From UBA9845 sp051889975 (GTDB lineage: Bacteria; Bacillota; Clostridia; Christensenellales; UBA1242), in the NCBI GenBank assembly GCA_051889975.1, contig JBJFDJ010000018.1, positions 1-46,995 on the forward strand: 46,995 bases of DNA, given 5' to 3'. This document shows, in pieces, positions 41,187-46,995 of this stretch (the first letter of the stretch is position 1; every line of letters starts with the position of its first letter). Under the pieces are notes generated by a model. It saw only the letters and a list, made by a program, of their open reading frames with translations, had not been told where the DNA came from and did no database searches. The position numbers were made by a program, and so were the translations under genes.

Positions 41187-41229
41187 ACAGCCGTCAAAAC
41201 TGGTGAGTGGCGTCAGTTTTGGTGGCTGT
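41187..41229 (-). terminator. Conserved hairpin H2, terminator of typA
   Basis: Sixteen paired positions: ACAGCCGTCAAAACTG (41187-41202) with CAGTTTTGGTGGCTGT (41214-41229), two of them G-T. The T run on the minus strand makes it a typA terminator. Outer arm and apex match hairpin H1 (9234-9277). The remaining sequence in 40858-41398 holds only a promoter for the membrane gene. Confidence 0.8.
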
Positions 41230-41398
41230 GGGTTTATACTAATCAATTATATAATTATTTGTTTTAATAAAAATTTAAAAGTTATTTTTATATTAGTCTC
41301 AATTTAATTTTTGTAGTTTTTTACAATAAAGTTATATTAAAACTTAAATTACTTATTACAAACAAAATTTAAACTAATTATTAATTAAAAAATAAATT

Positions 41399-43231
41399 TT
41401 ATTTTGCATTTTGTTTTGCTGCAAATTTTGCTTTTGCACGTGCTTGTTGGTCCAAAATAACTTTTCTTATGCGCAAATTTTCTGGCGTAACTTCCAAAAG
41501 TTCGTCATCTGCCAAAAATTCAATTGCTTCTTCCAAACTCATTTTTATTGGTGGAGTTAAACGCATTGCATCGTCACTTGAACTTGAACGGCAATTTGAA
41601 AGATGTTTTTCTTTGCAAACATTTACAACAAGGTCTTCGTTTTTAGGGTTTCTGCCAACAACCATACCAGCATAAACATCTGTGTTTGGCCCAATGAACA
41701 AATCTCCCCTTTCTTGTGCATTAAACAAGCCATAAACAACACTTGTTCCGTTTTCAAAGGCGATGAGTGAGCCCATATTTCTGCGCACAATTTCACCCTT
41801 AAATGGTTCATAACTGTGGTGAACACTGGTTAAAATTCCTTCGCCCTTGGTGTCGGTTAAAAATTCACTCTTGTAACCAAACAAACCACGGCTTGGTATC
41901 AAAAATTCCATTTTAAGTCTGCTACCATGAGTTGTCATATTTTGAAATTCGCCCTTTCTGATGCCCATTTTGTTCATAACAACGCCCATACATTCTTGTG
42001 GCACATCTACAACCAATTTGTCAATAGGTTCAAGTTTTACGCCATTTTCTTCTTTATACAAAACTTTTGGCATGCTAACTTGAAATTCGTAGCCTTCGCG
42101 TCTCATATTTTCAATCAAAATTGAAAGGTGCATTTCGCCACGTCCACAAACTCTAAATGCTTCGGTTGTATCTGTTTCATAAACTTTCAAACTCAAATCT
42201 TTTTCGGCTTCTTTTAAAAGTCTTGCCCTTAAATGACGGCTTGTAACAAACTTTCCTTCTTTGCCGGCAAAAGGACTGTTGTTGACGCTAAAAGTCATTT
42301 CAACACTTGGCTCGCTAATTTTAACAAAAGGTAGGGCTTCAACTTTTGAACTTGCACACAATGTGTCGCCAATTCTTACATTTGGGCTACCAGCAATGCA
42401 GACAATGTCGCCAAAATCACTTTGCTCGTGAGCAACTTTTTTCATTCCTTCAAATTCATACAAGGCAGTTACTTTGCTTCTTTCGTCCGGTTTTTCATTG
42501 TAATAATTTGTTATAACAATGTTGTCATTAACATGAACGGTGCCCCTTGTGATTTTGCCAATTGCCATTTTGCCAACATAATCGTTTGTTTCGGTTGAAC
42601 TGCAAATCATTTGGAACTCTCCATTTGGGTCGCCTTCTGGCGCTGGAATATATTCCAAAATCTTATCCAAAAGTGGCATCATATTTTCGCCGGCACTGTT
42701 GATATCTAAACTTGCACTGCCGTTTCGCGCACTTGCAAAAACAAAAGGGCTGTCAAGTTGTTCGTCTGTTGCATTTAAATCCATCAAAAGTTCCAAAACT
42801 TCGTCTTGCACTTCTTGAAGTCTTGCTTCTGGCTTGTCAATTTTGTTTACAACAACAATGACTTTTAAATTTAGAGCAAGTGCTTTTTCCAAAACAAAAC
42901 GAGTTTGTGGCATAGGGCCTTCAAAGGCATCAACAACAAGCAAAACGCCATCAACCATTTTTAAACTGCGTTCAACTTCGCCACCAAAATCAGCGTGCCC
43001 CGGGGTGTCAACCAAATTGATTTTAACACCTTTGTGCATAAGTGAGCAGTTTTTTGCCAAAATGGTTATGCCACGCTCTCTTTCTATGTCGCCACTGTCC
43101 ATAACCCTATCTTGCACAGTTTGATTGCTCCTAAAAACTCCACCTTGCTTTAACATTTCATTTACCAAACTTGTTTTGCCGTGGTCAACGTGGGCAATGA
43201 TGGCAATATTTCTTAATTTTTCGTTTTTCAT
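41399..43231 (-). CDS. typA: Translational GTPase TypA (BipA)
   Basis: 610 residues with the elongation-factor layout: G1 HVDHGKTSL, DRGITI-like ERERGITI, G3 DTPGHADFGGEVERSL, G4 NKIDKPEAR and G5 SARNG. Then come domains II and III/V (FRVCGRGEMHLSILIENMRREGYEF) and the TypA-specific C-terminal domain near GEIVRRNMGSLIAFENGTS. It binds ribosomes and acts in assembly and stress. The SD AAGGAAG lies 10-15 nt before the ATG. Upstream on the same strand is cloverleaf element E3. Confidence 0.97.
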   Translation of the reverse strand: MKNEKLRNIAIIAHVDHGKTSLVNEMLKQGGVFRSNQTVQDRVMDSGDIERERGITILAKNCSLMHKGVKINLVDTPGHADFGGEVERSLKMVDGVLLVVDAFEGPMPQTRFVLEKALALNLKVIVVVNKIDKPEARLQEVQDEVLELLMDLNATDEQLDSPFVFASARNGSASLDINSAGENMMPLLDKILEYIPAPEGDPNGEFQMICSSTETNDYVGKMAIGKITRGTVHVNDNIVITNYYNEKPDERSKVTALYEFEGMKKVAHEQSDFGDIVCIAGSPNVRIGDTLCASSKVEALPFVKISEPSVEMTFSVNNSPFAGKEGKFVTSRHLRARLLKEAEKDLSLKVYETDTTEAFRVCGRGEMHLSILIENMRREGYEFQVSMPKVLYKEENGVKLEPIDKLVVDVPQECMGVVMNKMGIRKGEFQNMTTHGSRLKMEFLIPSRGLFGYKSEFLTDTKGEGILTSVHHSYEPFKGEIVRRNMGSLIAFENGTSVVYGLFNAQERGDLFIGPNTDVYAGMVVGRNPKNEDLVVNVCKEKHLSNCRSSSSDDAMRLTPPIKMSLEEAIEFLADDELLEVTPENLRIRKVILDQQARAKAKFAAKQNAK

Positions 43232-43393
43232 AATAAAACTTCTTCCTTAAATAAATTTGCAACAAAAATAGGTTTTTCAACCTAGATTTTTAACTATAAA
43301 CAATTTATTATAACAAAAAACGCCAACAATTACAATAGTTTGAAAATATTTTTTTGTTTTTTTTGATTTTTGTTTTTAGTGGCTATTAATTAA

Positions 43394-43470
43394 GCGATGA
43401 TGCCATGATAAATCATGGGTTTGCAATTTGCGAACAAAAATTTTAACTTGTTAAAATTTTTCATCATCGC
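43394..43470. repeat. Cloverleaf element E3 (four-way-junction inverted repeat)
   Basis: Closing stem GCGATGATG (43394-43402) with CATCATCGC (43462-43470). Inside are CCATGAT/ATCATGG with loop AA (43403-43418), a 7-bp arm GTTTGCA/TGCGAAC with one G-T pair (43419-43435), and AAAAATTTTAAC/GTTAAAATTTTT with loop TT (43436-43461). All bases of the core are consumed by stems and loops. A further TAGTGG/CCACTA pair (43377-43382, 43476-43481) flanks it. It lies upstream of typA. Confidence 0.9.
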
Positions 43471-43490
43471 GCTAACCACTATGCACAACA

Positions 43491-43516
43491 AAAAAACAAG
43501 CAAATTGCTTGTTTTT
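43491..43516 (-). terminator. Terminator of the gap-truncated lipoprotein gene
   Basis: A run of A plus ACAAGCA pairs with TGCTTGT plus a T run, next to the N gap; on the minus strand it ends in seven T. Confidence 0.65.
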
Positions 43517-43616
43517 NNNNNNNNNNNNNNNNNNNNNNNNNNNNNNNNNNNNNNNNNNNNNNNNNNNNNNNNNNNNNNNNNNNNNNNNNNNNNNNNNNNN
43601 NNNNNNNNNNNNNNNN
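43517..43616. other. Assembly gap 4: 100 N without duplicated flanks
   Basis: Unlike the other three gaps, the sequence before it and after it are not the same, so this one probably hides real missing bases, including the stop codon of the lipoprotein. Confidence 0.8.
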
Positions 43617-44462
43617 TATTTTAATATTTGTTGTGCCTTGATTAAAAGTTGCTTTTTTCTTTTTGTCTTTAAAGTGGCAAAACACACAAAGCACAGCAAC
43701 CAAAATTGCAGTTGCGCCAACGGCAACAAAATACCAAAGTGGAGATTTAATGCCGATGGTGTAAAGTGTTATTTTGCCACCAGTTGTTGCGTTTTCGCCA
43801 GTTAAATCAGTGCTTTTAAAACTCCATGTGTGCGAAACATTGCCATAGTCGTCATAATAAACTGCGTCTGCATCCGAATGTATTTTTTCATAAGGCGTGC
43901 TGTAGGTGTAGTTGTAGGTGCAGTTTGCAAAACTTACATCTGGCATTTTTTCGGCAAAATATGTCAGCCAAGCAGTTGCGACACTGTTGTTGTTTAAATC
44001 ATAAAAAACAGTTTGACTTGTTGTGCTGTCTTTTTCATAAAATCCGTTGTCTGTTATAACTCCACTGCTGTCATTTTCGTCTGGCAATTGATGTTTGTAG
44101 AAATAATAATAGCAATTTATATTGTTAAATTTGATATAAATATTAACAACATTGTTTGAAATTGCTGGTTTAAAAATATGATTTGCTAAAACAAACAATT
44201 TTATGCTTGGGTCATCAACTGCACTGCTAAATTCATTTAATTTTTCGTTGTAAAAAGCATTGGCATAGTTGCGAATATCATTTTGCACATCACTCATCGT
44301 TAAACCAGAACTTGTAAGTTTGTTTTCGTCAAGCGTAACAACAATTTGTTGAGCAATACTGCCATCACTAAAAATATAATCTGTGTAACTTACATTTGCA
44401 CAGCCACACAAACTAAGCACGCAAATGCACATCAAAAAAACAGCCAAAATCTTTTTTTTCAT
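43617..44462 (-). CDS. Predicted lipoprotein with C-terminal membrane anchor, 3' end in gap
   Basis: 282 codons are visible up to the gap. The signal peptide MKKKILAVFLMCICVLSLC ends in the lipobox LCGC. The mature part starts YTDYIFSDGSIAQQIVVTLDENKL, is beta-rich and Tyr/Asn/Asp-rich to about 225, then has one C-terminal membrane helix (LWYFVAVGATAILVAVLCVF) and a basic cytoplasmic tail. This is the order of LPXTG-like anchored or sensor-type proteins, but I recognise no family. The gene has no SD. TATAAT ends 6 nt before the ATG, predicting a leaderless message. An overlapping TATAAT with TTGTTT 15 nt upstream would instead give a 5-nt leader. Confidence 0.75.
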
Positions 44463-44468
44463 GTTTAT

Positions 44469-44500
44469 ATTATATTATAATTTTAAAAATTATAAAACAA
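44469..44500 (-). promoter_or_regulatory. Short-leader or leaderless promoter of the lipoprotein gene
   Basis: Two overlapping TATAAT boxes (44469-44474 and 44474-44479) with TTGTTT at 44495-44500. The first ends 6 nt before the ATG at 44462. No SD is present. Confidence 0.5.
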
Positions 44501-44569
44501 TTTTAACAGATTTGTTTTTAAAAGTTTAAAAAACTAATTTTTGTCAACATTTAAACAGAGGAGATTTAT

Positions 44570-45175
44570 ATGAAACAAAAAGTAGAATTTAATGAAAGCA
44601 AAACATTGACAAATCTTGCCAGAAGTTTTGCAAGTGAAACAATGGAAGGTGCAAAATATCAATTTTTGGCGCAAAAATGCATGGACGAAGAAATGTATTA
44701 TTTGCAGTCAGTCTTTAAAACACTGGCAAAGCACGAAATGAGCCACGCAAAAGTTTTTTGGGATTTGATACATCAAAACTACAACGGCGAAATAATTCAA
44801 AACATAGATATGAATTTTGGATATCCCTTTGATTGCGATGACTTGTGTGAAAGTTTTAATTGCACAAAAGAAAATGAGTCTTATTTAAGCACAAACATCT
44901 ATCCACATTTTGCAAAAGTTGCAAAAGATGAAGGCTACCCCGAAATTGAACATATGTTTAAACTGGTTGCAACGGTTGAAAACTGCCACAGCCATTTGCT
45001 CCAGCAAATTTATGACAAATACAAAAACAAAAAATTATACAAAAGCACAACAAGTGAAAAGTGGAAGTGTAACAAGTGTGGTTTTGAGCACACAGCAAAA
45101 CAGCCACTTAACCCTTGCCCACTTTGTGGCAGTCCAAAGGGCAGTTGGGAAATTAAGTTTGACATGGGCGAATAA
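44570..45175 (+). CDS. Divergent rubrerythrin-like protein
   Basis: 201 residues. The ferritin-like part has ETMEGAKYQF, AKHEMSHAK, AKDEGYPEIEHM and VENCHSH, the four ligand regions of rubrerythrins, with changes around the last helix. The C-terminus has CNKC and CPLC, a rubredoxin-like site. An extra loop with CDDLCESFNC and two more cysteines lies between helices 2 and 3 and is not in the copy at 15076. SD GAGGAGA is 6-7 nt before the ATG. It likely reduces peroxides in the cytoplasm. It could have a different metal content because of the inserted cysteines. Confidence 0.87.
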   Translation: MKQKVEFNESKTLTNLARSFASETMEGAKYQFLAQKCMDEEMYYLQSVFKTLAKHEMSHAKVFWDLIHQNYNGEIIQNIDMNFGYPFDCDDLCESFNCTKENESYLSTNIYPHFAKVAKDEGYPEIEHMFKLVATVENCHSHLLQQIYDKYKNKKLYKSTTSEKWKCNKCGFEHTAKQPLNPCPLCGSPKGSWEIKFDMGE

Positions 45176-45534
45176 TTAACTTAAATTTAATGCGTTTAAT
45201 TAAATAAACAATTTTAATGTATGTTAAAGCAAAAATTAAAAACTTTTCCCCTATTTTATTTTGTGCAAAAACTAAATTGAAAAATTTTATCAATAAACAA
45301 TCAATATCAAAACAAAAAAATCAAATAATTAAAACAGCAAATTTGACAAAAAAATGTTAAAAAAATATTTAATTAAGATTTATTCTCAAAAAACAACAAA
45401 AAAGTGACATTTAGCCCAATGGATTATTTGTCACTTTTTTTAATTTTGTTTTGTAAACTATATTTTGACTTGCAAATTGCAATGTTATTGTATTTAAAAT
45501 TTATTATGTAAATTGTTTAAGTTTAAACAACAGG
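45176..45534. other. Gene-free region ending in a bidirectional terminator
   Basis: A stem AAAAAAGTGACA (45398-45409) with TGTCACTTTTTT (45429-45440) with T runs both ways separates the convergent rubrerythrin and transglutaminase genes. The rest is AT-rich with nothing recognisable. Confidence 0.75.
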
Positions 45535-46995
45535 TTATTTTTTGTAAACTAACACATAGTTATCTTTTTTGTAAACTGCATAATCGTCATAATTTAACGA
45601 GTTTTGTGTTAATGCTTGATTAATCATTGTTGCGTAGTTACCTATGATAGAACTATCAAAAATCACTTCAAAACCACTGCCACCATTTAAAATCATACTG
45701 GCTACAACATCGTTTAATTGAGTTTGTGATGTTATTAAAGCATTGATATTTGTGTCGGCATAATAATTGTAGCTTCCATTTGCCGAAAAGTCTATCACAC
45801 CACCTTCTGCATCAGTTTCAAAATAAAATTGACCACAAGGATAAAATTCTTTTCTGTTATCTTTTATGGCGCTGTCATTTATCAAAAAGTAATCATGTGC
45901 CGAAAAATCATTGCCAACTTTTTCTTCCCACGTTGCGTCAACAACATACCATTGTTTGCCTTCGCCAGCATCCAAATAAACCCTGTTCCAACTATGAGCG
46001 CCAATGGCGTCTATGTTCATAAGCAAATTGTATGTTGCAAGTGACATTGTTTTAAAATCAACATTTGCCCAATCAATGCCACTTCCAACTATGCCAAAAG
46101 TTTCAACTGCTTTTATGCCTTCTATGTTGCACATAAGACCAAACGCTTGCGCAATGCCCTTGCAAACAGACAAGTTGTTAAGCAACGTGCCAGAAGCATA
46201 AAACGACATTTTGCTTAAATTTTCACTGCTGAATGGTGCACCTTCTGCACTACCACAAGTGTTATAATCATATTGGTTGTTGACAACAATCCAATTGTAA
46301 ATTGCAAGTGCCTTTTGATAGTCCGTCATACTGTCGGTGCAAATTTTGTTGAGAACTTGTCTTGCTTTGATGTAAGTTTGCTCGGCAATTGTTTTGCCAT
46401 TTATAAGTGTGTCTTTTGTTTTGCTTGTTGTTACAAACTCTGGTTTTCTGCCATTTTGAACAACCATCAAAAGTTGAGCCACTGTCTCAACAGGTGCAGA
46501 CGCCAAACTGTCAATTGCAAAAGTTCTTGTTGAGCTGTTGCTTGTGCCTATTTGAGAATTATTATCAGAAACAGTTGCTTCGTAGTCGCCCACATATTCA
46601 AAATTTAAAGTGTAAACGCAATTTGATTTTTGACTTGTCAAATTGCTTGTAACATCATAATACAAATAAATTTGGTCGTGAACTTCTTCAATAAAACTTA
46701 AAATTTCGGTCAAATTTTGCAAGTTATCTTCACTAAATAATTGGCCCAAAACATCGCCACTATTTATGTCAACGCCATATTTTGATATTGTTGGCAACAT
46801 ATTTTGAATTAAACTTTGTGTGCTGGAATATGCATTTTGCTTGCCTGAATAATCAAAATTGATGTAAACTTCGGCAGTTTCCAAACGATACAAAACAGCA
46901 TAAAATACAAATTTTTTAAGTTCTTGTTCACTATTTATGCAATAGGTGTAATCTTTTCCGTTGTAAAAATATGAAATGTTGCTGTAATCGGTTTG
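45535..46995 (-). CDS. Transglutaminase-like cysteine protease-fold protein, N-terminus beyond window
   Basis: The frame remains open to the right edge (visible residues start about TDYSNISYFYNGKDY), so the N-terminus and any signal peptide are outside the window and 486 codons are seen. The transglutaminase core has the triad: Cys in NLSVCKGIAQAFGLMCN, His in GAHSWNRVYL and Asp in WYVVDATWEE. Before it is a helical region. After it is a small beta domain ending NYVLVYKK. Bacterial members of this family are usually extracellular and cleave or cross-link peptide bonds. The substrate is unknown. Confidence 0.8.
   Translation of the reverse strand, partial: QTDYSNISYFYNGKDYTYCINSEQELKKFVFYAVLYRLETAEVYINFDYSGKQNAYSSTQSLIQNMLPTISKYGVDINSGDVLGQLFSEDNLQNLTEILSFIEEVHDQIYLYYDVTSNLTSQKSNCVYTLNFEYVGDYEATVSDNNSQIGTSNSSTRTFAIDSLASAPVETVAQLLMVVQNGRKPEFVTTSKTKDTLINGKTIAEQTYIKARQVLNKICTDSMTDYQKALAIYNWIVVNNQYDYNTCGSAEGAPFSSENLSKMSFYASGTLLNNLSVCKGIAQAFGLMCNIEGIKAVETFGIVGSGIDWANVDFKTMSLATYNLLMNIDAIGAHSWNRVYLDAGEGKQWYVVDATWEEKVGNDFSAHDYFLINDSAIKDNRKEFYPCGQFYFETDAEGGVIDFSANGSYNYYADTNINALITSQTQLNDVVASMILNGGSGFEVIFDSSIIGNYATMINQALTQNSLNYDDYAVYKKDNYVLVYKK

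Noticed and set aside
1..46995. CRISPR array, prophage, tRNA or rRNA genes
   Set aside because: I looked for regularly spaced repeats, phage structural or integrase genes, and tRNA T-loop motifs, and saw none.

Overview
The window is AT-rich chromosomal DNA from an anaerobic, low-GC Firmicutes-like bacterium, most likely an uncultured Clostridia-type lineage assembled from short reads. Supporting signs are an anaerobic ribonucleotide reductase (nrdD/nrdG), two rubrerythrins, the trhP and trmR tRNA-modification genes, DegV, DUF1540, rplI and dnaB, sigma-A promoters close to TTGACA-17-TATAAT, and strong GGAG ribosome-binding sites. The standard genetic code fits: TGG is tryptophan and TGA is used as a stop. 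Most genes, including the ribosomal and translation genes, lie on the minus strand. There is no prophage, CRISPR array, rRNA, tRNA or transposase gene that I can see.

Layout. 1-7 kb: a partial PH-domain gene, a P2-type Ca ATPase, a tiny cysteine-rich gene, a beta-helix lipoprotein, then trhP (U32) with a small zinc-ribbon membrane gene. 7-15 kb: trpS, trmR, a 1036-residue CvpA-like repeat protein, a PAP2 phosphatase, a DnaA-box cluster and an unknown gene. 15-24 kb: rubrerythrin, a three-gene SPFH/zinc-ribbon membrane cluster resembling B. subtilis ydjGHI, a TetR-degV pair and membrane or lipoproteins. 24-30 kb: nrdD, a 33-residue acidic gene and nrdG as a tight operon, then an acyl-ACP thioesterase, glmM and a stand-alone GlmU acetyltransferase domain. 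30-33 kb: a large orphan coiled-coil, fibre-like protein. 33-43 kb: rplI, DUF1540, rpmG-secE-nusG-rplK-rplA with a likely L1 autoregulatory leader, an unknown gene, dnaB and typA. 43-47 kb: a lipoprotein cut by a gap, a second rubrerythrin-like protein and a partial transglutaminase-like protein.

Functional links. TrhP and TrmR act in series on tRNA U34 (hydroxylation, then methylation). GlmM and the GlmU acetyltransferase domain act in series toward UDP-GlcNAc. NrdD and NrdG form an enzyme and its activase.

The most unusual content is structural. Three intergenic elements (7009-7088, 29190-29272, 43394-43470) share no obvious sequence, yet each folds into the same near-perfect cloverleaf: a closing stem of 9-14 bp and three hairpin arms, with almost no unpaired bases and almost only Watson-Crick pairs. 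A second theme is a set of genes without a Shine-Dalgarno sequence whose -10 box ends exactly 6 nt before the ATG, which predicts leaderless mRNAs alongside ordinary SD-led genes. Three of the four 100-N gaps are flanked by exact 50-55 bp duplications, so they are scaffolding artefacts and not biology.
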